Assembly: GCA_032622095.1 (NCBI GenBank)
Contig: CP136068.1
Span: forward strand, 188,285,309-188,349,308
DNA length: 64,000 nt
Direction: 5' to 3'
Origin: Siphonodentalium dalli
Lineage: Eukaryota; Mollusca; Scaphopoda; Gadilida; Siphonodentaliidae
This document shows positions 1 through 11,008 of this stretch, piece by piece (positions within the stretch are counted from its first letter, which is position 1; every line of letters starts with the position of its first letter). The notes below the pieces were generated by a model. The model had not been told where the DNA came from and made no database searches. It worked only from the letters and a program-made list of their open reading frames with translations. The translations under genes and the position numbers were made by a program.

Positions 1-1329
1 TTGGCGGCCATCTTGGATTTCAAGGTTGTGCCTTTAGTCTGATCTTCATGAAATTTGTCATGGATGTTAATATTGACATGTAGATGGGAACGAGTCATTT
101 TTGGGTTGTTCGGCCAAAAAAACATGGCCGCCAGCAGCCATCTTGGATGTTACTCTTTGCATGACTAAATCCTTTGGCACGAGCTACAGATCGTAGCTTT
201 GGTTGGATCTTCATGAAATTTGTCAAGGATGTTAACAATGACATGTAGATGGGAACGAGTCCTTTTGGTGTCATTCGGCCAAAAAAAATGGCGGCCAGCA
301 GCCATCTTGGATTTTACTCTTTGCATGACTAAATCCTTTGGCGCGGGCTACAGGTCGTACCTTTGGTCTGATCTTTATGAAATTTGTCATAAATGTTGAC
401 ATTGACATGTAGATGGGAACGAGTCATTTTGGGGTCATTCGCCAAAAAACATCGCCGCTGGTGGCCATCTTGGATTTCAAAATTAAATCCATTGGCGCGT
501 TCTACAGGTCGTACTGTTCGTCTGATCATCATGAAATTTGTCATGGATGTTAATATTGTCATGTAGATGGGAACGAGTCATTTTGGGGTTGTTCGACCAA
601 AAAACATGGCCGCCAGCAGCCATCTTGGATTTTACTCTTTGCATGACTAAATTCTTTGGTGCAGGCTACAGGTTGTAGCTTTAGTTGGATCTTCATGAAA
701 TTTGTCATGGGTGTTAACAATGACATGCAGATGGGAACGAGTCCTTTTGGGGTCATTCGGCCAAAAAACATGGCCGCCAGCAGCCATCTTGGGTTTTACT
801 CTTTGCATGACTAAAACCTTTGGCACGGGCTACATGTCGTACCTTTGGTCTGATCTTCATGAAATTTGTCATGGATGTTAACAATGACATGTACCGGTAA
901 TTGGGAACAAGTTCTTTTGGAATAAACGGCCAAAAAAAATGGCCGCTGGTGGCCATCTTGGATTTAAAAATTAAATCCATTGGTGCGGTCTACAGGTTGT
1001 ACTGTTTGTGTGATCATCATGAAATTTGTCATAGATGTTAATATTGACATGTAGATGGGAACGAGTTATTTGGGTTTGTTAGGCCAAAAAGCATGGCCAC
1101 CAGTAGCCATCTTGGATTTTACTCTTTGCATGACTAAATCCTTTGGCGCGGGCTACAGGTTGTAGCTTTGGTCGGATCTTCATGAAATTTGTCATAGATT
1201 TTAACAATGACATGTAGATGGGAACGAGTCCTTTTGGGGTCATTCGGCCAAAAAACATGGCCGCCAGCAGCCATCTTGGATTTTACTCTTTGCATGACTA
1301 AATCCTTTGGCACAGGCTACAGGTCCTTA
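1..1329 (+). repeat. ~165 bp tandem repeat array, first block
   Basis: Diverged head-to-tail units of about 165 bp. Each carries a GGCCGCCAGCAGCCATCTTGG core, a 'tttactctttgcatgact' segment, 'gggctacaggtcgtac' and 'gacatgtagatgggaacgag'. Units alternate between two subtypes after the core (ggattttactc versus ggatttcaaaatt). Short ORFs here are products of the periodicity, not genes. The array runs off the left edge. It resembles the core repeats of the tandem-repeat-bearing 'pearl'-type elements of bivalves; that name is recalled knowledge and untested. Confidence 0.85.
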
Positions 1330-1549
1330 CCCCGCTGGACAAAACAAGTGTCCATTGGCACCGCGGTGTATTTGTCGTTCGGCTGCGGTGTCACAGTTTG
1401 TAACTGCAGTTGAGCACTGCGGCCGAACAGCAAGTACACTGCGGCCGAACGGCAAGTTCACTGCGTCCGAACGGCAACTACATGTACCCTCGCGGCCGAA
1501 TGACATGTACATTTTTGGTTTGTATTTTCTTTTTTCAGTTTAATGAAAG

Positions 1550-1640
1550 TAGGGGTGCCACGATTAATCGTATAATCGATGAACCGTTGATAGAGCCGAT
1601 AATCGATTACAGTTTCCGTAATCGATTAATCTGTGTTATT
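1550..1640. repeat. hAT left terminal and subterminal repeats
   Basis: After the 17 bp terminal repeat, the palindromic motif AATCGATTA and near copies recur (around 1566-1582, 1600-1611 and 1620-1628). The right end carries the same motif. hAT transposases usually bind short subterminal repeats; that role is inferred here. Confidence 0.65.
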
Positions 1641-2050
1641 TCGGACGTCCTAAAATGTCAGGTATTATTGAGTACCATGTTTGTTTTACACAGTTTAATC
1701 TACACCTGAAGGGTTAACAGATCTTTGATCACGTATCAAAGAGATTCCGACATAATGTCACAATATACTAATAGCAACATGTTGCAAACGGTCGGCAGAT
1801 CATTTGATGATGCGACATGGTTACTGAGACTGGCGGCACAGCAGCTTTGAAGTTTTAACTTATGGCGACGTCGTTGTATATTTCTACAAGAAAGGCGGCA
1901 CTACGTCTTTGAAATGTGCCGACTGTCATCGTGTTCAATGAACTGAATGCACTTGCACGCCTTTCATCCTGATTGGACCAATGGGGGGTTGATTGACATT
2001 CTCTCGGATATGGGATCGAGATTCCAAGTCAACTTTTGCGTATTACGAAA

Positions 2051-3938
2051 ATGTCTCGCAAACAGTCTGACGTTTGGAAAAATTTTGTAAAAACTTCTGA
2101 CAAGGTGGTGTCTTGTAAATTATGCATGAAGGTATTTGCCTACCATGGGTCGACGACTGTGATGATCAGTCACTTGAGAACATTTCACAAGGAAACATAT
2201 AGTACAGACTATTCTGGTGAACAGCCTAAAATTGATGCTTCAATTGCTACAGCTTCAGGCGGAAAAGTTAGCGATGCTAAAAAGCAGATTGTCAGCGTTA
2301 AGCTGGCTAAATTTGTCGCCCGCGATATGATGCCACTGAGCATAGTGGAAGGTGTCGGTTTTAGAGAGCTAATGAACTGTATTCTGCCAGGGTACAAGGT
2401 TCCTGGTCGCACGCATGTTCGAGATCTTGTAGTTCGGAAATATGATGCTTGCAAAACGTCATTGATTGAGAAATTAAAGAATGTACAGGAGTCTGTTAAG
2501 ACAAAGTGTTTTTCGTTGACCACGGACATATGGACTAGCCGGAAAAATGACCCTTACATCACAACCACTGTGCACTTCATCCCAAAAGATCAGTGGGAAA
2601 TTGAAAGCTATGTATTAATTATCAACCGAGATCATGCCGGAGCAACACACTTCCCGAAATATAGCCCAACGACTCGTCGAAACTATGGAACGCTTTGAGA
2701 TTCGCCCACAATATGTTACGGCAGTTGTGCATGATAATGCTTCAAATGCGGTCGCCAGCATTCGGGTATTGAACGAAATTTTGAATGAAAAACTGACATC
2801 CCAAGCAGACATCAATATCATCAGTATTCCTTGTGCTGCGCATACTCTTCAGTTGACTGTAAAGGCCGGATTGGATGTTCGCAAAGTTTCAACAACGCTC
2901 GGGGCATGCAAGAGGCTGGTTGGACACTTCAGCCATAGTGCACGTGCAACGCACGAATTATACAAACGTCAAGAGCTAATGGGGAAACCCAAACGGAAGC
3001 TTGTCCAGGAAGTGAAGACCCGCTGGAACTCAACTCTCTACATGATAGAGCGCCTTTCTGATGAGAGGTGGCCCGTGGTTGCAGTGTTGTCTGACGATGC
3101 AGTGACTGATCGCAGCGATGCACGTACTCTGGATATGAAAAACGACCAATGGGTTCTGATTGAAGATATGATAGCCATTTTGAAACCATTAGAAGCAGCA
3201 ACGACGGTACTTTCATCAGAAACGGAGGCAAGTGTTTCAAGTGTGCTGCCTATGATGTATGGCTTGATGGATCGGTTGGAACGGGATAATGATGATACAG
3301 CAGATATCGGGGCTCTGAAGGATACTATCAGAAACGATATATCGCGGCGTTTCGGACTAAACGATGGCGGTTCTCTTAACGACATGCACCTTATGTCATG
3401 CACGGTTGATCCCAGGCATCACGATTTAGTTTTCCTCACAGAGCGTGATGCAAGAATTACCTCCACTGCGTTGGTGCTAAACACAGAGTTTCTGGCAAGT
3501 GAATCTATTCTACCCGGAGTCAGGGGAAATACATCCGCCGATAACTGTGGCGAAAATGTAGAATGTGCTGGCCCTACTGGATCATCTGTATCTGAACCCG
3601 CTCAGAAAAAGCGTAAGTTATCAGCGCTGGAACTGATATTTGGCGTGATGCCGAAAAAACCATCTCCTAAGGACCTTAAAGGTGAACTTACGCAGTTTCG
3701 CAAGGAAAGGCCCTTGGATTTCCAAGAGTCTCCACTGCAATGGTGGAAGCTTAACGAACACCGCTACCCCAAACTAGCGATCCTAGCCAGAAAGTACATG
3801 TCGATTGTGGCGACTTCAACTCCATCAGAACGTGTCTTCTCCACATCAGGAAACATCGTATCCGCGAAAAGAAGCCAATTGAAGCATGATGTGGTTGACA
3901 TGTTGGTTTTCTTAAACCGAAATATGGATCACCTGTGA
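2051..3938 (+). pseudogene. hAT transposase with BED zinc finger, frameshifted
   Basis: Read from the ATG at 2051 (an in-frame ATG at 2036 is less likely). The first frame shows a BED finger (CKLC followed by HLRTFH) and the start of the RNase H-like catalytic fold (LTTDIWTS). The frame is lost near 2620-2636. A second frame (2634-3938) resumes at MPEQHTSRNIAQRL and carries VVHDNASN, the conserved CAAHTLQL block, the SSETEASVSS region and the C-terminal hAT dimerisation domain (ATSTPSERVFS... KHDVVDMLVFLNRN). The two frames overlap exactly where related proteins read through, so a single small indel explains the break. All domains are otherwise intact, so the copy was recently active or is moved by a partner. 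It is closest in style to ZBED/hobo-Ac-Tam proteins. Confidence 0.9.
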
Positions 3939-4749
3939 TCGCGTATAATATGCTCAAGAGTATACTATCTACCAGCAGCTAGCTGACACTTGTGTTTGTG
4001 AATAAACATTAGATATTATTTTTTGTTCGGGTGACTGGAGAGCTGTTCTGTACGAACGCTTTAATTCATATATAAAACATTAATTATATAACTTTGTTCA
4101 TATCATATTGATGATCCCAAATGCAAGTGGACGATTCCCTTTAATAATTCTCCAATAATACTTCCACAAAATCACAAGATATCAGAACTAACGGTAATCT
4201 AATCAGCGATGTTCTCTGCATGCGATGTCATTTGCGAGTTCATTTTTACAAAAGTATACTCAGATGTTACCACTACAGACTATCGGTGATCGTGTGGTGA
4301 CTGAAACTTATTATCATCAAATACTAAACTTCTTCTGAGTCCTGAAATTTGTGGGTGTAGGCCGGCCTTTGTGATTGTTATCTGCGCGTTAGAAGTTTGC
4401 TGAAACTTATAGTTTCCGTAACATTACAATGTAGATTCCATTTTTTTAGGGGACCGCCGGTGTCCGTCATGCATTCCTACTTTTATATTGTTTGTCGGTT
4501 TGGCTATTCATTTCATAACGCTGAAATCAATTGCTATGTTCGTTCTAATGAACTCACAAATATTATAACCATGACATCGCCGAGAACTGCGCTGATTAGT
4601 CATTACCGCTGGTTTATGATACACTTTATTAAAATAACACTTACGTCAGCCGATGCATGAAACAACCCGCGACAGCACTTAACCATCACCTGGCCAACAG
4701 ACCATATTAACGAATATTTCAACTGATGTTAATAACTTAATAGTATTAT

Positions 4750-4824
4750 GTACGATTAATCGATTATAGTCGATTATTGACGACCGATTATCGATTATCA
4801 AAATCAATAATCGTGGCACCTCTA
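4750..4824. repeat. hAT right terminal and subterminal repeats
   Basis: Contains several copies of ATCGATTA/TAATCGAT followed by the terminal sequence that pairs with the left end. It mirrors the arrangement at 1550-1640. Confidence 0.65.
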
Positions 4825-5008
4825 AATGAAAGTACATGTACACCGCGGCAACTACATGTACACCATGCCAAATAGCAAGTAAACCGCAGCCCAACTGTAG
4901 TTAGCCGGTGGAGCCGCGGTGTACCGGTACATGTAGTTGCATTTCGGCCGCGGTGGCAACGCTAACCGCACCGCAGTTAAGTTGACACTTGTTTTGTCCA
5001 GCAGGGTA

Positions 5009-5657
5009 CTTTTGTCAGATCATTATGGAATTTGTAATTAATGTTGACATTGACATGTAGATGGGAATGAGTCATTTTGGGGTCATTCGGCCAAAAAACA
5101 TGGCCGCCAGCAGCCATCTTGGGTTTTACTCTTTGCATGACTAAATCCTTTGGCACGGGCTACATGTCGTACCTTTGGTATGATCTTCATGAAATTTGTC
5201 ATGGATGTTAACAATGACATGTACCGGTAGTTGGGAACAAGTTCTTTTGGAATAAACGGCCAAAAAACATGGCCGCTGGTGGCCATCTTGGATTTCAAAA
5301 TTAAATCCATTGGTGCGGTCTACAGGTTGTACTGTTCGTCTGATCATCATGAAATTTGTCATAGATGTTAATATTGACATGTAGATGGGAACGAGTTATT
5401 TGGGTTTGTTAGGCCAAAAAACATGGCCACCAGTAGCCATCTTGGATTTTACTCTTTGCATGACTAAATCCTTTGGCGCGGGCTACAGGTCGTAGCTTTG
5501 GTCGGATCTTCATGAAATTTGTCATAGATTTTAACAATGACATGTAGATGGGAACGAGTCCTTTTGGGGTCATTCGGCCAAAAAACATGGCCGCCAGCAG
5601 CCATCTTGGATTTTACTCTTTGCATGACTAAATCCTTTGGCACAGGCTACAGGTCCT
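5009..5657 (+). repeat. ~165 bp tandem repeat array, second block
   Basis: Satellite units between the two copies of the TA-flanked element. Most of the block (from about 5083) is nearly identical to 753-1327 at a fixed offset of 4,330 bp. That offset equals 1,047 bp plus the hAT and its duplicated target, showing a tandem duplication made before the hAT insertion. Confidence 0.85.
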
Positions 5658-5659
5658 TA

Positions 5660-6047
5660 CCCCGCTGGACAAAACAAGTGTCCATTGGCACCGCGGTGTA
5701 TTTGCCGTTCGGCTGCGGTGTCACAGTTTGTAACTGCAGTTGAGCACTGCGGCCGAACAGCAAGTACACTGCGGCCGAACGGCAAGTTCACTGCGTCCGA
5801 ACGGCAACTACATGTACCCTCGCGGCCGAATGACATGTACATTTTTGGTTTGTATTTTCTTTTTTCAGTTTAATGAAAGTACATGTACACCGCGGCAACT
5901 ACACCATGCCAAATAGCAAGTAAACCGCAGCCCAACTGTAGTTAGCCGGTGGAGCCGCGGTGTACCGGTACATGTAGTTGCATTTCGGCCGCGGTGGCAA
6001 CGCTAACCGCACCGCAGTTAAGTTGACACTTGTTTTGTCCAGCAGGG
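5660..6047. mobile_element. TA-flanked inverted-repeat element, copy B (uninterrupted)
   Basis: 388 bp with ends CCCCGCTGGACAAAACAAG and its near complement, flanked by TA at 5658-5659 and 6048-6049. It is GC-rich inside (gcggccgaac repeats, 'accgcggtgtac' palindromes) and has no protein. It is the same element as copy A without the hAT, apart from a 6 bp deletion near 5901. Confidence 0.78.
5872..5879 (+). other. Empty hAT target site (paralogous, unoccupied)
   Basis: AATGAAAG occurs once here inside the same flanks that carry it twice around the hAT (1542-1549, 4825-4832). This is the pre-insertion allele preserved in the duplicated copy. Confidence 0.9.
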
Positions 6048-6049
6048 TA

Positions 6050-8180
6050 CTTTTGTCAGATCATTATGGAATTTGTCATTAATGTTGACATTGACATGTA
6101 GATGGGAATGAGTCATCTTGGGGTCATTTGGCCAAAACACATGGCCGCTGGCAGCCATCTTTGATTTCAAAATTTAAATCAATTGGCGCGGTCTACAGGT
6201 CGTACTGTTTGTCTGATTATCATGAAATTTGTCATGGATGTTAATAATGAAAGGCTGATGGGAATGAGTCATTTTGGGTAGTTCGGCCAAAAAATCATGG
6301 CCATCATGAGCATCTTGGATTTTACTCTTTGCATGACTAAATCCTTTGGCACAGGCTACAGGTCGTAGGTCTGATCTTTATTAAATTTGTCATGAATGTT
6401 GATATTGACATGTAGATGGGAACGAGTCATTTTGGGGTCATCTGGCCAAAAAACATGGCTGCTGGCGGCTATCTTGGATTTCAAAATTCAATCCAATGGC
6501 GCGGGCTACAGGTCGTACTGTTCGTCTGATAATCATGAAATTTGTCATGGATGTTAATATTGACATGTACAAATGTAGATGGGAACGAGTGATTTTGGGG
6601 TCGTTCAGCCAAAACACATGGCCGCCAGCAGCCATCTTGGATTTTACTCTTTGCATGACTAAATTCTTTGGCGCGGGCTACAGGTTGTGGCTTTGGTCAG
6701 AACTTCATGAAATTTGTCATGGATGTTAACAATGACATGTAGATGGGAACGAGTGATTTTGGGGTCGTTCGGTCAAAAAACATGGCCGCCAGCAGCCATC
6801 TTGGATTTTACTCTTTGCATGACTAAATCCTTTGGCGCGGGCTACAGGTCGTACCTTTGGTCTGATCTTTATGAAATTTGTTATGAATGTTGATATTGAC
6901 ATGTAGATGGGAATGAGTCATTTTGGGGTCATACGACCAAAAAACACGGCCACTGGCGGCCATCTTGGATTTCAAAATTCAATCCATTGGCACGGGCTAC
7001 AGGTCGTACTGTTCGTCTGATCATCATGATATTTATCATGGATGTTAATATTAACATGTAGATGGGAACGAGTGTTTTTGGGGTCATTTGTCTAAAAAAC
7101 ATGTCCGCCAGCAGCCATATTGGATTTTACTCTTTGCATGACTAAATCCTTTGGTGCGGGCTACAGGTCGTAGCTTTGGTCGGAACTTCATGAAATTTGT
7201 CATGGATGTTAACAATGACATGTAGATGGGAAACGAGTTATTTTGGGGTCGTTCAGCCGAAAAACATGGCCGCCAGCAGCCATCTTGGATTTTACTCTTT
7301 GCATGACTAAATCCATTGGCACAGGCTACAGGTCGTACCTTTGATCAGATCATTATGAGATTTGTAAAGGCTGTAGATGGGAACAGTTCATTTTGGGGTA
7401 GTTCGGAAAAAAACATGGCTGCCATTGGCCATTTTAGAATTTACTCTTTGCATCAATAAATCCTCTGGCACACCATAATCACCACATCCCTGATCCGATC
7501 ATTATGAAACCTGTCATGAATGTTGATATTGACATGTACATCTAGTCTTACTTAGACATTTCAATTAGCACCTTTCCTATTACTCCATTTACTGTCAACC
7601 ATTAAATCATTCCCCTACTAAGTTGAGCTACAGTGTCATTGACACTTTCATTATATTTGTCATGGATGTTAAAATTGACATGTAGATGGGAAACGAGTAA
7701 TTTTGGGGTTGTTCGGCCAAAAACATGGCCACCAGCAGCCATCTTGGATTATACTCTTTGCATGACTAAATTCTTTGTCAAGGGCTACAAGTCGAATCTT
7801 TGGTCCAATCATCATGAGATTTGTCATGGATGTTAACAATTACATGTAGATGGGAAAAGATTCATTTTAAATTCAACCAAAAAACCAGCCATTTTGTATT
7901 TTACTCTTTACACAACTAAATCCTTTGACACGGGCTACATGTCGTATCTTTTGTCGGATCATCATGAAATTTGTGAGGGATGTTAACAATGACATGTAAA
8001 TAGGAAGGAATCTTTTTTGGGTCATTTGCCAAAAAACATGGCTGTCGTGGCCATCTTTGATTTTAATCTTTGCATAACTAGGCCTTTCAACTTTCCACAT
8101 TCCTAATCGCTCCATTAACTGTAACACATGAAATTATTCCCTGTCCACGTTAGCTACAGTGCCATTGACACTTTGATAAT
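6050..8180 (+). repeat. ~165 bp tandem repeat array, third block, with end modules
   Basis: Satellite units decay to the right. Two copies of a ~95 bp end module lie at about 7550-7655 and 8085-8178. The module runs (reverse sense) from the palindrome AGTGTCAATGACACT through 'ggagcgattaggaatgtgg'. The same module borders the opposite-strand arrays at 50165 and 55368, so array plus module behave as one transposable unit. No gene. Confidence 0.8.
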
Positions 8181-8760
8181 TACATTTCAGTCAATTCACA
8201 TTTTCAGCTGCATATACATGTATATGTAAACCAATTTCATCATTAAAGAAATTGCAAATTCATCGTTGATTCCATCATCTCAATATTTCATTAAAGTGAG
8301 ACTTTATGTTCACACATTGATTCATTCAGGCAACATTTTCTCCATTTCTACACTGTTCATTGCATTGATCGTCTTCAATGGGGATAATCTATAATTCTAT
8401 ATGTATATCATCGTTAACTATTAAAGTGACATTTCTCTTCCACCCAATCGATATTGCATTAAAATGACGCTTCATATTCATTACACTTCATTCAATAATT
8501 TCTGTTTCTACATCACTTATTGCATTGATTGCCTTCAGGTAAGGTAAGCTATGTCCGACTCAAATATTAAAGTGACGCATCATATTCACTACACTTCATT
8601 CAATAATTTCTTTTTCTACATAGTTTACATGTATTGCATTGATTGCCTGCAGCTAAGGTAATCTATGTCCGACTCAAATAATACAAATATTAAAGGCATT
8701 CCATTTCCATCCATTAATTCTAAGGAAACTTCTGCTGTGATATATATATGTATATATGCA
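8181..8760. other. AT-rich spacer with a 108 bp tandem duplication
   Basis: No coding potential seen. Two copies of a 108 bp segment start at 8465 and 8573 (shared 'cacttcattcaataatttct' and 'ctatgtccgactcaaat'), diverged by about one base in ten. An (at)n stretch precedes 8760. Confidence 0.6.
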
Positions 8761-9267
8761 TACAGGGTACTACATGTGCTACACCACTCGGATAAATGTC
8801 TGTCATCACACTAAAATACCATGTTATAACTTGAATTTATATATTCGTAATCGTATATAGTCACCAATAGCTGGGTTACTACCGTAGTACCTGACATTGC
8901 CCATCTAGCGAACTATTCAAACCCAACAGGCCTGGTTGATTTCGCTGTGGGATGATGGTTCACTTCCATCCTCAAGCTAATTATGCCATTTCATGGCATA
9001 ATTTTGTTCTGACGTGCAGGGGTAGATATGCTTGAGGCCCCACCACAGTTCAATTCACACCAGGTTCTCAGCTATTATTATCTTATGTTCGAACATTAAT
9101 GCTGGGTTTGAATAGTTCACTATATGGGCAATGTCCGTTACTACGGTGGTAATCCGGCTATTGGTGACTATATACGATTACGAATATATCAATCCAAGTT
9201 CTAGCATGGTATTTGTGTGACGACACAGACATTTCTCCGAGTGGTGTAGCACATGAAGTACCCTGTA
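8761..9267. mobile_element. 507 bp foldback palindrome
   Basis: The ends are perfect inverted copies (tacagggtac at 8761, gtaccctgta at 9258). Pairing continues through about 180 bp arms at roughly 85-90 percent identity ('attcgtaatcgtatatagtc' against its complement near 9165-9190). Nested pairing continues to a central hairpin aattatgcca...tggcataatt near 8980-9004. Almost the whole element can fold on itself. No coding capacity and no convincing target duplication was found. It sits about 85 bp before the tRNA array. Confidence 0.8.
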
Positions 9268-9431
9268 CGGAACATCCTATAATTATTGTAACATTGAACT
9301 TAATGATCAACTTGGTGGTTGCTCCATTACGTGTCACGTACGATCATATTACTAATGTACCAATACTCTATAATAAAACATGGGTGTCCATTCTATAACC
9401 ATACGGGTATTGTTTAACAGTTTATCCGTAC

Positions 9432-9503
9432 TCCTCGGTAGTATAGTGGTAAGTATCCCCGCCTGTCACGCGGGAGACCGGGGTTCAATTCCCCGCCGGG
9501 GAG
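9432..9503 (+). tRNA. tRNA-Asp(GTC), copy 1
   Basis: 72 nt cloverleaf: acceptor tcctcgg/ccgggga with discriminator g, anticodon loop ctGTCac, B box ggttcaattcc. Unlike the other copies, an 11 bp deletion just downstream removes the TTTT terminator and leaves only TTT. The next T-tract is about 25 nt further on. Confidence 0.97.
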
Positions 9504-9678
9504 ACTATACTTTGGTGCTTGAAAATAGTTTTGTGCACACGCTATGAAGATCCATTAGAAGATCCATTACATCACATTTAATATGCTGATCAATATTTTA
9601 ATGACGGGGATATGTAGACATTCCTGTTTGTTCCTTGATTGATTGAATACAATGCAATGAGTCAAAACATTTTGCACA

Positions 9679-9751
9679 GTCCCAGTAGCTCAGTGGATAG
9701 AGCGCTGGACTTCTAATCCAGAGGCCGTGGGTTCGATCCCCACCTGGGATG
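9679..9751 (+). tRNA. tRNA-Arg(TCT), copy 1
   Basis: 73 nt; anticodon stem ctgga/tccag around loop ctTCTaa, B box ggttcgatccc, discriminator g. A TTTTTT terminator follows within 8 nt. No intron. Confidence 0.97.
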
Positions 9752-9915
9752 ACGTATTTTTTGCACTTTTTGTGCCAACGAAATGGTCTGAAATGATAAT
9801 ACGATGAAAATAATACGATGCACCAGATTGTCTTCACAAACAAATATGTGGTTTGCTGCCGACAATAAAAAGACGCGAAATATGCAACAAAAAGCCTAAA
9901 ATTGAAAAGTAAGAT

Positions 9916-9988
9916 CGCCCAACGTGGGGCTCGAACCCACGACCCCGAGATTAAGAGTCTCGTGCTCTACCGACTGAGCTAGCCAGGC
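9916..9988 (-). tRNA. tRNA-Lys(CTT), copy 1
   Basis: 73 nt on the minus strand; loop ctCTTaa inside stem gagac-type pairing, T arm gtgggttcgagccccac, discriminator g. A TTTT terminator lies about 9 nt downstream (plus-strand AAAA near 9905). Confidence 0.97.
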
Positions 9989-10220
9989 AGCCACGTCATC
10001 ACATAATTATGTACACAGTCATCGGGAAACGAGGATGGGAAAAAACCCAACTAATTTTACATTTAAACTATAGGCCTACTCGCAGTTTCTCTCTGCATGC
10101 TGGTTACTTTAAGTGAGACGACGGGTGTGAAGGATGAGACCAATACACCGCAAGATAACATGTGGCATTGGCAACAATCAATACAGTCACTTCAACAAAA
10201 GTAAGACAAAAATGATTATC

Positions 10221-10293
10221 AGGTCCGGGCGAGGATCGAACTCGCGACCTTCTGCGTGTAAAGCAGACGTGATAACCACTACACCACCGGACC
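10221..10293 (-). tRNA. tRNA-Val(TAC), copy 1
   Basis: 73 nt on the minus strand; acceptor ggtccgg/ccggacc, anticodon stem tctgc/gcaga around loop ttTACac, T arm gcgagttcgatcctcgc. By these boundaries the discriminator is T rather than the usual A. A TTTTT terminator follows (plus-strand AAAAA near 10208). Confidence 0.95.
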
Positions 10294-10718
10294 TGTCCAT
10301 AGCTAACAGATATAATAATTATCTGAGATTTCTTTGCATCCAAACTGAAGGACGTAAATTACTATGGACCACAGGTTGACTCTGTTTATATGCCAAAATG
10401 ACCTTTGATCTGCTGAATATGAAAACTCAACAAAACGGGGCTCCGAACTTTGGACGAATTACCTGGAATTGCGTGTATTTTTGTGGATTCATGCTGTAAA
10501 CCCTGTTATATTGGCCGGATCAGATATATACATGTATGTATATTTAACAACTGAGTCGGCAGTTCCTGCATTATCTCTGATTTAAATCACAGCCCAGAAA
10601 ATTACTCTTTATCAACATACACAATATATGGACAATACAATCTCGTTAGATTAATTGATGCATTTAGCATTGGAGCTGACGGGATTCAAATTTAGATTGA
10701 AGTCACTAACTATCGTCC

Positions 10719-10790
10719 GACTCCGTGGCGCAACGGTAGCGCGTCTGACTCCAGATCAGAAGGTTGCGTGTTCAAATCACGTCGGGGTCA
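10719..10790 (+). tRNA. tRNA-Trp(CCA), copy 1
   Basis: 72 nt; acceptor gactccg/cggggtc with discriminator a, loop ctCCAga, B box tgttcaaatca. TTTT occurs at +3 and TTTTT at +17. Matches the highly conserved animal tRNA-Trp almost throughout. Confidence 0.97.
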
Positions 10791-10936
10791 ATATTTTGAG
10801 GACCTATTTTTCAGTTTTGTTTCTGTGTTTTATTTTGGAATTATGCATCCATTGTACTAATGTACCAATACTCTATAATAAAACATGGGTGTCCATTCTA
10901 TAACCATACGGGTATTGTTTAACGGTTTATCCGTAC

Positions 10937-11008
10937 TCCTCGGTAGTATAGTGGTAAGTATCCCCGCCTGTCACGCGGGAGACCGGGGTTCAATTCCCCG
11001 CCGGGGAG
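10937..11008 (+). tRNA. tRNA-Asp(GTC), copy 2
   Basis: Same gene body as copy 1, but with the TTTT terminator 8 nt downstream intact. Confidence 0.97.

Larger units (their letters stand above)
1550..4824 (+). mobile_element. hAT-superfamily DNA transposon with 8 bp target duplication
   Basis: A complete element of 3,275 bp. Its ends are TAGGGGTGCCACGATTA and the complement of TAGAGGTGCCACGATTA, flanked by an exact 8 bp direct repeat AATGAAAG at 1542-1549 and 4825-4832. The paralogous stretch around 5872-5879 has the same flanks with one AATGAAAG and no insert, which fixes both boundaries. Inside are a BED-finger transposase (broken by a frameshift), about 480 bp of 5' leader and about 810 bp of 3' sequence without ORFs. 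Eight-base duplication, short inverted ends and the hAT dimerisation domain all agree on the superfamily. Confidence 0.93.
1330..5006. mobile_element. TA-flanked inverted-repeat element, copy A (split by the hAT insertion)
   Basis: The ends are inverted repeats: the left starts CCCCGCTGGACAAAACAAG and the right ends in the complement of CCCTGCTGGACAAAACAAG. Both are bordered by TA (1328-1329 and 5007-5008). The flanks join into a normal satellite unit at the TA of 'ggtcgTAccttt', so this was an insertion into the array with a TA duplication, as for Tc1/mariner-type elements. The inside is GC-rich with ~22 bp repeats of the 'gcggccgaac' type and no coding capacity. Positions 1550-4824 belong to the hAT that later landed inside. 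Confidence 0.75.

Noticed and set aside
1-8180. Short ORFs with ARAKGFSHAKSK-type similarity
   Set aside because: Recurring translation of the ~165 bp repeat, present in both orientations; no protein family recognised.
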